Positions 10,001 to 21,332 of a DNA stretch of 64,000 nucleotides are shown here, in pieces. Each line of letters opens with the position of its first letter. The stretch's first letter is position 1. Where the stretch lies: contig NC_084793.1 of the NCBI RefSeq assembly GCF_963169125.1, positions 93,453,071-93,517,070 on the forward strand, in the 5' to 3' direction. A model generated the notes under the pieces. It saw nothing but the letters and a program-made list of their open reading frames with translations. It was not told the origin of the DNA and searched no databases. Made by a program: the position numbers and the translations under genes. The stretch comes from Humulus lupulus. Taxonomy: Eukaryota > Streptophyta > Magnoliopsida > Rosales > Cannabaceae.

Positions 10001-12660
10001 TACAAGCTTTGTAGTACTCAACATTCTGTTTATGCTTCTCGAAGTCTTCCCTATCATAGTTTTCTGAGAAGACTATCAATTGAGGTGCCCTGACCGGAGG
10101 AGAGTTGGGCACCTTTGAAGGGATTTCCTTTCCCTTCCTAGAGGATCTCCCATCTTTAGGGGGGAAAGCCTCGAGGTCAATGACCTCACCAGGAGCCACT
10201 ATCCTCGGGGTGAGGACCAGTGGAGCAGTTACAAGAGTTGTTAGGGCCACCGGGACTGGAGGCGCAGCAGCCGGGGACGCGGACGCCGTGGTTGACGCCA
10301 CCGGGAGATCTATCTGAGAGGGCCTCGACACCATCTAACGCTTCGACCTGACCAATTCGGACAAACCCATGCTTTCTACATAAAGAAAACAAACTGGTTA
10401 AGTCCTTGGAAGGAAATGAAAGAAGAAAAGTAAGTAAAAAATGCATGCAAGACTAAAAATGAATCTCCTCGAGAGCCCCACCACGATTAGGCTCCTCTGG
10501 GTGAAGGACAAACTGGGAAAACCCACAGAAGAATTGACCCATCTCCTGTGTCAGATTGGTCTCGTATTGCCAAAACCAGATGGCATGCATAGACGTTACC
10601 TCGTCCAGAGGCACGAGACCTTGGGGATGTATCCTTCTCCTCGGGTTATGAAGTAATACGTCGATGAGGTCCTGGTAGTCTTGGTACTCCTCCTCGGACC
10701 AACAACATTTCAATATTTTCCCACACTCGAGAAGTGAGGGCAAAAGTAAAGAATGGTCAGGACTAGTTCCCTCCCGTACATGCTTGGCATAACGAAGAAC
10801 GATTAGGGATTCACCTTGAGGCATGGAGGACGACTCGATCGCCTAGAGCTCTGCCTCAAGCTTTTCATCTTCCTTTGCCTTCGTGGCAGCCTTGATGGTT
10901 AGGGCGCTCTCTGCATACTCCTCATGAAGGCGTTGTGTATATTCGAATTGCGCCTTAGCCATCGAATATTCTGTGTGGAGCCTCGCCTCGCCTCGTGGTG
11001 TGATCACTTCGAGTCCCGAAAGCTGGTGAGGACCACCGGGCTTATACTCTGCCCCTCCCGCAGTAGCCCATACTACTGGAGGTGGGCATCAGTGGTGAGG
11101 AAGGTAAGATCTAACTCCTCGTCGTGGAGGGTGTTCATTATCTTAAACATTTCGTCAAAAGAATCAATGAAAGGTGTATGATGGAAGGGACCTGAAATGA
11201 GACGCTTCAAGACTAAGGATCAATTACGAGCATGACACTATTAAACGAAATGACTCGAAGATAAAAGAACTTACCAACCCTAGCAAAGTCCAAGAGCAAG
11301 GTGGGATTGGTCCTCCTCGAGAAGCCACTTGCCTAGAAGAAGTGGTCCTTATAGTCCCGAGCGTGGTTTTTGTTGCCGTCCGAAGCCTTGTAACTCACCC
11401 CTGGGAACATATGCTTCATCAGAGTGTAGTACCCATCCTGGTCCCCCCTCCTCAAACACTACCGACAGCTATAGAAATACAGTATCTCAACTGGGGAAGG
11501 TGCGGGCCAGTTTTGTCTCCAGTACAGAATGTAGAGCCCGGTCAGCACCTGATATCCATTTTGGGACAACTTGAAATGAGCTATGCCGATGAACTTGGGG
11601 AAGTTGGCATAATACTAGTGTAGTGGCAGGGTTGCACCAACCTGGATATGAGAGGCACTCCAGAGCCCGAGCCCATGGATGCTATCATGCGCCCTCTTGT
11701 CCTTTCGAGACAAGTGCGCCAACATCTCACGGATGTCCACCCAGTAGTTGGCTAGAATCTTCTCCAAGCCCTCCCAGTGTCGGAGCTTGCTGGGGATTGC
11801 CTTTGCCTCGAATCCCGTGATGGTGTAGGGTTTTTCCGTTGGCATCATACCCTCATTGGTTGCTTCCTCCGAGATGCCAACTCAAAGGGGTCTTTTCGCC
11901 ATCGGGGCAAGGTCCTCTCGTACTACGAGGGCTTGACTACTACTAGCCATTCGTTTCCCTTTCTCGGGGTGTTTCCCAACTTCTTGGGCCATTTGTAAAA
12001 TCTTGGCATCGAAGGCGTGGAACCCCTGTCCGTGTAATTGGTGGAGCTCCTTGGATATCTGAAACAACAAACCAAGCAGTTAGCGTCTCAGCCCGAAGAA
12101 AGATGGATCAAAATGAGAATCCCTAAGACTATTGCTCGAGGAGAAGAGAGGAAAGAATTTTTAAGGACTTGGGATCTCCTCGAGGCCAAAGATTTGGCAC
12201 TAGAGAACACCACTAGAGATTGTGAACACCGCTGGAATTTGGGAATTTTCCAGATTTCGGTCGAATTCCCATAAATGTAAAAGTTGCCTAAGGTGTGCAG
12301 TAGGCCATTTTGACCACTTCTAACGTCAAAATGTGCCTAAAAAGACCTATAACAGGTCAAAATAGCCCCTCAAGTGCCACAAAAAGCACGTTCCTAAGAA
12401 TGCACCTAAACTCTCAAACATAACTTGTCGCAAACACGAAGCCAAACACAAAACCATTAAATACTTACTCGAGATATAGCGCCAGTAGGTGCTGAAACGA
12501 GTCCAAACTTTGAAGAATCGCTTGTCGTTCGCCCAGAAATAAGATGATTCTTGCCAACAGTCCAGAATTGCAGAGAAATCTAAAAAATGGTCGAAGGTCT
12601 GGGAAGCTTAAGAAAGAAGAGAGAGTTTTTGAGTTTGGGAATTTTGAATTTTGAATGGTT
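7083..12660 (-). pseudogene. G1 antisense additional ORF (PF04195-like), spliced, interrupted
   Basis: This minus-strand gene is opposite in direction to G1 gag-pol. A TATA box lies at 12690-12697; exon 1 ends at 12469. Intron 1 is 12059-12468 and the exon 2 acceptor is at 12058. Exon 2 (12058-11275) encodes a region around 11848-11560 with HIQVGATLPLH and QNGYQVLTGLYILY, resembling the 'putative gypsy type transposon' family (PF04195). Intron 2 is 11192-11274. Exon 3 encodes a proline-poor linker (10824-10453). The next acceptor is near 10376, though its donor is not canonical. Exon 4 (10375-9882, then 7726-7709) is split by the solo LTR 7727-9752. Intron 4 is 7631-7708. The last exon (7630-7083) is coiled-coil rich (ELTKAREDATRV...AEELERDLD). 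Frameshifts and stops occur throughout. Function is unknown; such ORFs are known in Tat elements. Confidence 0.75.
7727..9752 (+). mobile_element. Solo LTR N1 (2.0 kb, Copia-like)
   Basis: The segment begins TGTTAGG and ends ACCAACA, and is flanked by TGATG (7722-7726) and TGACG (9753-9757), a 5-bp TSD with one mismatch. It has no internal coding region. A near-identical sequence (N2) starts at 21631. It carries the 13-mer CTCATGTGTTGAG at 9438-9450, shared with LTRs of the Copia elements C4 and C5, which is why I lean to Copia. It splits the antisense ORF of G1. Confidence 0.88.
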
Positions 12661-12689
12661 AAGGTGAATACTGAGAGGCGGTTCTTGAG

Positions 12690-12697
12690 TTTTTATA
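12690..12697 (-). promoter_or_regulatory. TATA box of the G1 antisense ORF
   Basis: The minus strand reads TATAAAAA about 30 bp upstream of a C/T-rich untranslated leader and 220 bp upstream of the first donor site (12468). G3b has a TATA box in the equivalent place (50813-50820), which supports a real internal promoter. Confidence 0.5.
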
Positions 12698-13035
12698 CTC
12701 GTAGATTTTGGGGTGGAAGCAACCCCACCTCAACCATCGGATTACCTATAACGTAGGTAATCAAGAACAATCCAACGGTCAGGATCCTAAAGGCACAGAT
12801 CGTAATCATTAGCATTGGAAAAGGACGCCTTGGGCACGAGGCGAAGGGACGCCTAGGGTATGGATTGGACGTTTTAGGTCGTGCAGTTGACCCCTCATTA
12901 ATTGCACGGATTGATGGGCCCAACAATATGGAATCAACACTTGGCATGACTTTCCAGAGTGACGTCAGGGGAAGCCCAAACGTCTCCCCCCGAAGACCTA
13001 TCAAATTACTCCACTGCCCGAGGATGAGTGAAGAC

Positions 13036-13047
13036 TTGGGGGGCAAA
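13036..13047 (+). other. Polypurine tract of G1
   Basis: TTGGGGGGCAAA immediately precedes the TGTT start of the 3' LTR. The identical 12-mer precedes the 3' LTR of G3 (51039-51050). The polypurine tract primes plus-strand DNA synthesis in LTR retrotransposons. Confidence 0.88.
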
Positions 13048-16000
13048 TGTTTTATGTGTTTTTACCACCCGCACGTGGCAATTAGGAGTAATTAACGACA
13101 AGACAATGTATGGTGTTCTCGGAGTGTGAACTCCTCCAAGTACCCTGGACCGGCCAGACGTGGATGTCTCCAAGGGAGGCTACCCTCTGAGGTCCGTCCT
13201 CGAGGTGTGGATGTCCAAGTGAGATCACGCCCCGAGGAGCATTTTAGAGGTCCTCGCGCCTTCTTCAGTCAACTGTCCTCCAGGTCTTGGATTTTATCCT
13301 CGGGACCTAGACGAGCTGCCAGGTGTCAGTCACTGCGCATATGAGTCACCAGAAGATCGTTTGACAACCTTTTGGAAAAGCCTTGAGTAGTGGTGTCAAG
13401 TTGTACACTCGACAATCAACATTTTCCCCTACGCCGCCTGACATGGAGAAAGTGTGTGGTCGCACCCTGACTGTAACGCCCTGGATATCCAAGACCGCTA
13501 CACTGTGTGTTTATAAAGGTGCAAAACTTGCTAATCAAGTCATTTAATTAGAAACGTGTTACTGAAACTATAATTGAACTAGGGTTAAAAGATTTCGGTC
13601 ACAAAAGTTATATTTTCTATAATCAAACATTTTTTTGTATATGGGATCCCAAAAGTAATAACGTTTGAAAGTCAGTTTATAAAATTTCAGGATAAAAGTA
13701 CAGCTACTAGCCACTCTAAGGGAAAAACTGACATTTAGGCTTTTCCCCGTCCTGTACCACTCCTCGGCCGTGGCGGCCGATCAACTGACTATGTACATTC
13801 AGCCCCAAAGCTCTCCAACTTAGGACTGGTCCACTTTTCCCTTGCCTTTACCTGCACCACGTAGCACCCGTGAGCCAAGACCCAACAAGAAAACACAATA
13901 ACAGAACATAATCATCAATTCAACAATCAAACAATTCATACAGTGTAATCATATACTCAACAGTCCAAGACATCCATATAATCAGGCATTCAGCATACCA
14001 AGCTTATCAATTATCATTAACAACCAATTCACATATAACTACCAGGGTCGACGCCCTTAGGTCGCACCCCTATTTATCCCACTGACTCCGGCCCGCTTAA
14101 ACCGAGCTCAGTGAATATCAAGCTGTCCTCAGCTACCAGTGGCCGAGCCGCGCCCTGTGCACAAATATTGATTTTGACACTCTTATGCCGTTTATCACAT
14201 GTCCCATGGCATAATACCATCTATGACATCATACAGATATAGGGAGCTCTTAGTCCCAACATAATCACATAACCGGGTGTAGTTTTCTTACCTTTGATTC
14301 CGTTAGCTTTAATCAATGAAACCGACCCTCAAGCATGATCCTTTCCAAGCCCTAGCCTACACCTAGTCACAACCACAAATTTGAACCATACCAAACTTCA
14401 ATTCCAAAACCTACCCTCGGGACCAATCCCGAGCCCTCGGGACCAATCCCGAGCCCTCGGGAAGCCCTAATTCCACCAAACGGGGTGGTTGAATCAAACC
14501 CCGAGCCCCTGGGCAAAAACCCTAGGAAATAACTCAAAAACCCCCTTCTGGAAATAGGGTAGCGCTACAACGCCATAAAGAGGGTGCTATAACGCTACAA
14601 ACAGAGCCAAAAAACTCTCTGACCACAAGGCCTAGCGCTGTAGCGCCCAATGACTAGCGCTACATCACTAGTCACAGCACAGCCAAACCCCAAAATTCTT
14701 CCTTCGATTTTCCTCGAACCAAACCTCTCCAAAACTCATCCAAACCTCAACCATACCCCAAAACAAGCCTACCAACATCTATAACTCACCCCATATGACC
14801 CAACCATACAAATCTCAACCACATGCACCCCAAAATAAAGAAACCGCCATGATTGATCTTGAAACTCAAAAACTCAACAGAACATCAGAAACTTCAGAAC
14901 TTTAAAGCCAGAATTTCATACCTTCAATGGAGAATTTCGACCTAGGTTATCTTCCACACCTCCTCAGCTTTCAACTCCTCAAATCCTCAGGCTTAACTCC
15001 CTAGAATTCCCATCAAAACTCAGCTTAGAACAACCATTTCAATACCAAAAATCAAAACTGAAAAACACTTTGAAACTTACCTCAAATGGACTGAATTACT
15101 CATTCTAACTCCTCAAGCCAAATCAAGGGGTCAAGTGTGAGGTCTTAGCCTAAAGTTCCTCAGAATTTCAGCCTCAAATTCCAGCAGAAAGGGTGAGAGA
15201 AACCTAAACTGTGAGAGAGAAAGCAAGACTTCTGTTTTTCCTTCTTTCCTTTTCTTTTCCTTTTGTCTCTTTCCTTCCTTCAGACTTCTAAAGTTTTCTA
15301 CACATTCCACTAAAGAAATAAAACAAAAGTAATACTTATCTTTGATTTTTAAACAAAATGACCAATTTGCCCTCCCATAATTCCTAACCCTTTAAATCAA
15401 TCTAGGGGCATTTTGGTCATTTGCTCCCAATTCCCGCTAATTTCTCGAATGTCTCTAATATTTACCGCTTACTTCCCGACACCTAACTAATCACCAATTA
15501 TATTTCTCAATATCAAATAGACTCCAATATATTTCCTAAATTCCCATAAATACCCCCAGACTCCCACGAGCCGGTATAAATTCCCGCCGTGACTTTTCCA
15601 CTAAACCGCTCACTAGGATCGCCTTGAGTCACAAGCTGCGAATATATCCGCATAATAATGTGGTCTCAACAATTTATCACAAATATTAACACGTATGCCC
15701 TCGCCAGGCCAAAATTATGAATATGCCCTTCTAATCTAATCAGGGCGTAAATGCATACTAGTACACATAGTCATGCATCACATATATCCAAATAATCATA
15801 TAAACATGCTTTTAATCATTTAAATCACACATAATCCAGTTATGCCCTCCCGGCACACTAATCAAAGCCCTTAAGTCTTATTAGTAATTTTGGGTCGTTA
15901 CACTGACACTGTCAGGGGCATGTTCCCCATGAAGTTGGTGGCCCCGTGCAATCCACCTGGGTCGTAGTCTCTATTTAGTGCACCCTTTTTGTATTAATTC

Positions 16001-16326
16001 AACATTAATACCCCAACAATGGGGGAATTTGTATTAGATATATATATGATTGACATTAATAACCACAACCTCTATAAATAGGGCTGGGGTATTCCCTTGT
16101 AAATGGTTCAGATTTTAGAGAGAGAAACTCTGTAACTCAGTCCAATATATACCTTGCCTGAGAACCACCATTGAAGCTTGCTCAAACAAACTTCAAACTC
16201 ACTAAATTCCAGAGACTTGTGGACTAGGACTCTTTTATAGCCTGAACAACGTAAAATCTTTGTGTTCTTTTCCATTATTTTCTTTAAACTCTCGGATCAG
16301 GTTGATAGTGAAAAAGACAGTCAACA
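13048..16326 (+). repeat. 3' LTR of G1, split by a solo LTR
   Basis: The LTR starts TGTTTTATG next to the polypurine tract and ends GTCAACA. Without the nested insertion (13472-15902 plus one TSD copy) it is about 840 bp, close to the 884-bp LTR of G2, to which its reverse complement aligns. A TATA box (TATAAATA) lies at 16073-16080, upstream of the R-U5 part containing the phrase 'gaagcttgctcaaacaaac'. Confidence 0.88.
13472..15902 (-). mobile_element. Tekay-like chromovirus solo LTR
   Basis: The 2431-bp segment has perfect inverted ends (TGTAACG and CGTTACA) and an exact 5-bp TSD, CTGAC at 13467-13471 and 15903-15907. There is no coding region inside. On the minus strand it starts TGTAACGACCC and has the GC-rich, cytosine-tract LTR style I associate with plant Tekay/Del chromoviruses; the lineage call is from memory of that style, not a search. 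It interrupts the 3' LTR of G1, so it is younger than G1. Confidence 0.85.
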
Positions 16327-16813
16327 AATATAATTATACCATATTTCTCATGATAGTTATGATTTTTTATTGATTTCGAGGGAAATTTTTATTTATGTTT
16401 TCATTTTTTTCCCTTTCTTTTCTTTTTTTTATTCCATTTTTACATTATTATTTTTTCATGTTCTTTTTTCTTCTCTTCATTTTTTCCTTTGGTTTTTTAT
16501 TTCATCTTTTTTTTTTCTACTTATTCTTTTTTCCTTCTATTTCATTTTTTTCTATTATTATTTTTTTCACATATATTTTAATATTATATAATTATTTTTT
16601 ATTATTATACTTTTTTATAGATTTTTATATTATATGTAAAAAAAAATCAAATCAATATTTTCTACCTTTAATTTTTAAATTGTTTCCTTTTTCTTTTCAG
16701 TTTTTCTCATATCATAGTTTTTTTAATGTTATGTTAAGTAACTGGTCACCTGATAGATTACTTTTAATATTTTTTATATCTTTTTTTTTTCTTTCAAATA
16801 TGAATATTTCCAT

Positions 16814-18602
16814 TGTTGGGTTTTATGCCCTTGTAAAACCATATTTCTTATGTAACACCTTTTATTATCAATAAATAATAGAAATCATTTTGTTTATCAA
16901 TTGCATTCCTCACATGTTTTATTACATGATTATTTATTTTATACAAACATCTATAAAATCCTGAACATGTGTAACTATTTACAATTATAGTGACTAGATC
17001 ACAATGGAATATAATTGTAATTATATGTTCAAAAGAATTAGTACTAATATTGAATCAATGCACATAATTTTCACTGATTTAGCAATCTAAGATATGATCT
17101 ACTTACACGATGGTGTGGTGTCTTATCCAAGACATTGACCAAGTAGATAAGATCGGATGTATCTAGTTACATCAAACTAGGATCGACATTGATTATTGAT
17201 AGATAAGTAAGTATCATTATTATAAAATCTAATCAGTGTCACAACATTGACCATAAGTCAAGTTGATCTCAATTCTGAGTGATAATATTTATGTTAATTA
17301 TATTATCTGAATCTTTTGACTTGTTCGTTAAAAGCTTACCTTGCAGAATAACATATGCTTACATCTTGGAGATTCAATGGTATAATTGAATGAGAGTATT
17401 TATCATAGATATGAAATTTATTGCTTCCGTAATAGAAGTAAAAAGTTAATTTCCTCAATGACTTAGTTCAAATGGGTAAATGGTTGAGTACTCATTTCTG
17501 TAATTAAGTTTACAGAATTATCATTTATAAGGAACTTAGTGGGAGTTAAGGATAAAATACCAATGCGGGATAAAACGGTAAAATTCACCCGACTCATTAG
17601 TAGGTCATCAATAAAGGATTGAATAATGGTAATGGTTATAACAATGGATAATGTATTTACATTAGTGGAAATAAATTCTATGAATTCAAGAGTCAGATTT
17701 AGAGTTTATAGTGGAGTCACGAGGAATTAATAAGTTGTGAGATAATTTATTCTATAAATAAGCTCACGAGAACTTATTGTAGCTTGTATTCATGGATCCA
17801 TGGTTCCCATGTCGTCTTTGATTAATTCAAGTCTAAATGTCTCAAACAATTGATTTAATTATCAATTTAGAATATCCAATTGACTAGGTCAATATTGTGA
17901 TATTTACATGAATTTTGAATTAGAGAAAATAAGAGAGTAATTGCATAATATTTGGCATATTTATTAATAATGAAAAATTGGTGTTAATATTAATAAATAA
18001 TATCAAATTAAGTTTCAATTTATAAATACTTAATTTGAATAAGGATTTATTTATTTAATTAATTAACTAATTATAAAATGAATAGATAAAATGGTCTTGA
18101 ATTTGAGTCCATTGGGTCTGAAATTTAAGACACACATCATGAGCCCAACCCAATTGGTGTGGGCCAGCCATGATTGGGTTTTATTTACATTTTATTTTTT
18201 AGCTAGGGTTTTCAGAAGACAAGTTTTGGCAAGTGCTCAATCATAGAAAACCATAGAATTACATTCATCTAGCCACTCTCTCTTCTTCTCTTCTAGATCT
18301 CTATCTCATGTGTTGAGAAAATTACCCACACTAGTTAGGTTTGATCAAAGATTGACGAGGAAGATTGTAGTTGCGTTCGTGTTTCATTTCTTGGCGCTTT
18401 CTAGCAATCAGAAAAGAATAAATGGATAAAGAACTGAAAGGGTGGAGTCTCATTAATTTCGCTACACATAAGTAAGTAATCTACTTTTTCTCTGTTTTAT
18501 TGTTTAATTTCAATAGATGCATCTTCTAGGATTTCTATTTATGTTTGATTAAAAAGAAATCGCATGATAATAAACAAAATCATGTATATGTGTTTTCCTA
18601 CA
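16814..18602 (+). mobile_element. Solo LTR S0 (1.8 kb, Copia-like)
   Basis: It starts TGTTGGG and ends TCCTACA, with a perfect TSD TCCAT at 16809-16813 and 18603-18607. There is no coding content. It is the same family as S1 (57336-59154) and as the fragment Q (62202-62999). It contains the shared 13-mer CTCATGTGTTGAG at 18305-18317. It is younger than H1, which it interrupts. Confidence 0.9.
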
Positions 18603-18607
18603 TCCAT

Positions 18608-19110
18608 CAGGGTAACCTATCATCACAGGGATAACTAGTTACCTATATTATAAGTAACCAGTTACGATAAGGATAACTTGTTACTATCTTAGAAGTAACA
18701 AATTAACTATATTATAAATAGCCAATTACAATCAGGGTAACTTGTTGCTTATATTATAAGTAATTGGTTACGATCAACATAACTTGTTACTACCTTAGGG
18801 GTAGCCAATTAACTATATTATAAGTAATTGGTTACCATAAGGATAACATGTTACCATCTTAGGGATGACCAGTTACCTATATTATAAGTAACCGATTGCG
18901 ATAAAGATAACTTATTACTACCTTAGAGGTAACCAATTAACTATATTGCTAGTTACAATCATGATAACTTGTTATCAACTTAGGGGTGACCAACTACCTA
19001 TATTAATCAGTTACCATTAGAATAACTTGTAAGAATCAGTTACCATTAGAATAACTTGTAATCATCTTAGACGTAACCAGTTACTTATATTATGGTAACT
19101 AGTTACTTAA
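18608..19110 (+). repeat. GTAAC/GTTAC palindrome tandem array in H1
   Basis: About seven to eight degenerate units of ~64 bp, each with several copies of a near-palindrome of the form GTAAC-YR-GTTAC (for example at 18625 onward: AACTAGTTACC, then AACCAGTTACG). Spacers contain 'ctatattataa' and 'cttaggg'. A shorter array of the same palindrome lies in H2. Confidence 0.8.
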
Positions 19111-19199
19111 CCTAGACAAAAAATGTTGGAAAAAAATTACATATAGCAAAAAAAATTGTGAAAATAATAAATGATAATAAAAATATTAAAATAATTATG

Positions 19200-20434
19200 T
19201 AATGGAGAGACTTCTAAAGCCAATGTGGTGGCTAAACCTCCCAACAACAACAAAGGTAAATGAATTGGAAATCCTAAAGTCAAGGGATACAAACCCTTGG
19301 GACCTAAGAAGAATGAATGTCAAATCAAGATTTCTAAAGGGCTTTGCTTTGTGTGTGGCAATAATGACCACTTTGCAAGGGATTGTAGGTTCAAGAGGAA
19401 CCACAATAATGAGCCAAAGGTGAATTCAACCAAAGAATAATTTGCGGAAACATTAAGTGAGCAACACCAAGTGAGATTAATGTCATACAAGAAAAGGTAA
19501 AAGGTTGGTGGTATGATACTTGTGCCACCATCCATGTTACTTATGATAGATCTCTATTAAAAACCTTTGAGACTTCAAAGAAAGGACATGAAATCCAAAT
19601 GGGCAATGAGAAAAGGTCCAAAGTTGAAGGCAATGGAACTATTGATCTATTCTTCACTTCCGGCAAGAGTTCTACTCACCAATGTTTTGTATGTACCAGA
19701 ATTGAACCTTGTTAGTGACCATTTTCTTGGCAAACTTGGAATCAAGGTTGTGATAGATTCTAGTAAGCTTACTTTGTCAAAGGGGAACATTTTTGTGGGT
19801 AAGGTATATGCTTGTGATGGAATGTTTAAAATTTATATGCATGAGAAATAACAATAAAGCTTCTAGTTCTTGTTATATGCTTGACTCAAATTCTATTACT
19901 TTATGGCATGTTAGACTTGCACATATAGGTTTTAGCACAATCAAAAGAACACTTAAATGTGGATTGATTAATTATACTATTGTTGAGAATGGAAAGTGTA
20001 AATTATGTGTAAAATCTAAAATAGTTTAGAAACTTTTTCCTAGTGTTGATAGAAATTATAACTTGTTAGATTTAATACATAGTGATTTATGTGAACTAAG
20101 TTGTATGTTGACTAGAGGAAGAAGTAGATATTTTATTACTTTCATAGGTGATTGCTCTAGGTTCACATATGTTTATTTTCTTAAGAATAAAGAAGAATCA
20201 TTTAGTGTGTTTAAAGCATATAAAACGGAAGTTGAAAATCAACTAAAAATAAAAAATAAAAGTACTTAGAAGTGATAGGAGTGGTGAATATTTTTTAAAT
20301 GATTTCAACTTATTTTGTGAAGAGCATGAAATAATAAATGAATGTACCTCCACATATACTCCACAACAATGTGATATAACATAAAGAAAAAATAGAACAT
20401 TTATTGAAATGATTAATGCTATGCTATTACATTC
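19200..20434 (+). pseudogene. Copia fragment C2 (gag end, protease, integrase), decayed
   Basis: A plus-strand relative of element A. A gag zinc knuckle (CFVCGNNDHFARDC) lies near 19342-19386. A protease segment with the triplet D-T-C follows at 19515-19523, then the GAG-pre-integrase part (LWHVRLAHIGFSTIKR near 19900-19950, CKLC) and the first part of the integrase core (FIGDCSRFTYVYFLK near 20140-20190). Near 20370 the HNGVAE region is corrupted and contains a stop. Several frameshifts (for example around 19500 and 19690) and stops show old age. It starts abruptly in gag at the H1 border and is interrupted by the G2 LTR at 20435. Confidence 0.85.
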
Positions 20435-21318
20435 TGTTGACTGACTTTTTCGCTATCAATCTAATCTAAGAACTTGACAGAAACTAGAAGAAAATAACAC
20501 TGAGGTTTTATGTGGTTCATACTATAAAAGAGCCTTAGTCCATGATTCTTTAGTATTAGTGAGTTTGAGGCTTGTTTTAGCAAGCTTCAATGGAGTCTCA
20601 GGCAACACATATATTGCTCCGAGTTTACAATGCTTAACTAGCCAAAGTTCTGAACCCTTCACAAGGAGATATCCCAACCCAATTTATAGAGGCCTGGGTC
20701 ATTAATGCACTTAATGGACAATCAATACAACATTCCCATTATTTGGGGAGTAAAATACTAATTAATTACATAGGGATGCACTAATAAAGACCATGGGCCC
20801 ATGCATAATGCACAGGGCCCATTTGCAGATAGTTGCCAACAAACCTTATGGGGAACAAGTATCTGACCGTGTAAGGATACGACGCACATTTGCCCATGTC
20901 AGGTGGCGTTGTGGGAAATGTCGATTTTCGAGTGTACGATCTCGACACTACTACTCGAGGATCACTAAAGTTGTCAGATGATCTTCTGGTGGGCCATAGT
21001 TGCGGCGGCTGACACCTGGCAACTACTCCAGGTCTGAGGACAAGAATCCTAGACCTGGGGGATTGGTGAATGAAGAGATCGAGGACCATCTGAATGGTCC
21101 TCGGGGCATGACCTTACTTGGAGACATCCATGACTTGGAGATGAGTCATGGGATGTGGCCTCGCCTGGAGACATCCGCACCTCGAGGACAGACTTCGGGG
21201 CGTGGCCTCACTTGGAGACATACGCATATGGCCAGATCATAGTACAAAACCTCACTAGCGCTCGAGGAGTTTAACTCCTCTAATGAATACCACATGTCCT
21301 CTGGTGAAAACACGGACA
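20435..21318 (-). repeat. 3' LTR of G2
   Basis: An 884-bp LTR running from TGTTGAC at 20435 to GGACA at 21318 on the plus strand (so TGTCC...CAACA in element orientation). It aligns with the reverse complement of the two halves of the G1 LTR, including the 'gcaagcttcaatgg' region and a minus-strand TATA sequence (TATAAATT) near 20680-20690. Confidence 0.85.
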
Positions 21319-21332
21319 ATATTTTCCCCCAA
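21319..21332 (-). other. Degenerate polypurine tract of G2
   Basis: The minus strand reads CTTTGGGGGAAAAT just before the LTR start. It is a mutated version of the TTGGGGGGCAAA tract of G1 and G3. The ~300 bp beyond it (21333-21630) match the G1 region upstream of its antisense ORF, ending where N2 is inserted. Confidence 0.65.

Larger units (their letters stand above)
4448..16326 (+). mobile_element. Tat-type Ty3/gypsy element G1, 3' half
   Basis: From left to right: C-terminal integrase, a non-coding repeat-rich spacer, an antisense additional ORF (minus strand), a polypurine tract (13036-13047) and a 3' LTR (13048-16326). The large antisense ORF between pol and the 3' LTR and the absence of a chromodomain fit the Tat lineage. 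The 5' half lies left of Copia A, off the window. Two solo LTRs are nested in it (7727-9752 and 13472-15902). Its LTR is homologous to the reversed LTR at 20435-21318 of G2. The right flank is element H1. Confidence 0.85.
16327..19199 (+). mobile_element. Repeat element H1: T-rich tract plus GTAAC palindrome array, incomplete
   Basis: After the G1 LTR comes a very T-rich one-sided tract (about 16370-16800), then, beyond a nested solo LTR (16814-18602), an array of GTAAC palindromes (18608-19110) and an A-rich tail to 19199. The same order appears in H2 (23288-24911), which is more complete and has inverted subterminal repeats. I infer a non-autonomous DNA-transposon-like element. The left end is cut by G1 and the right end meets the Copia fragment C2. 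No protein is encoded; long frames in the T tract are Phe-rich artefacts. Confidence 0.55.

Noticed and set aside
11615..11848. A DNA transposase gene, from the family name 'putative gypsy type transposon'
   Set aside because: The family name is historical. The region has no DDE-type catalytic motif I can see and lies in an antisense additional ORF of a retrotransposon.
16370..16874. Phe/Ser-rich frames that look like membrane proteins (also 23394-23997)
   Set aside because: They are translations of T-rich low-complexity DNA; codon content follows the base composition only.
18608..19110. CRISPR-like array
   Set aside because: The repeats are degenerate, spacers are not unique or of constant length, and this is a plant nuclear context.
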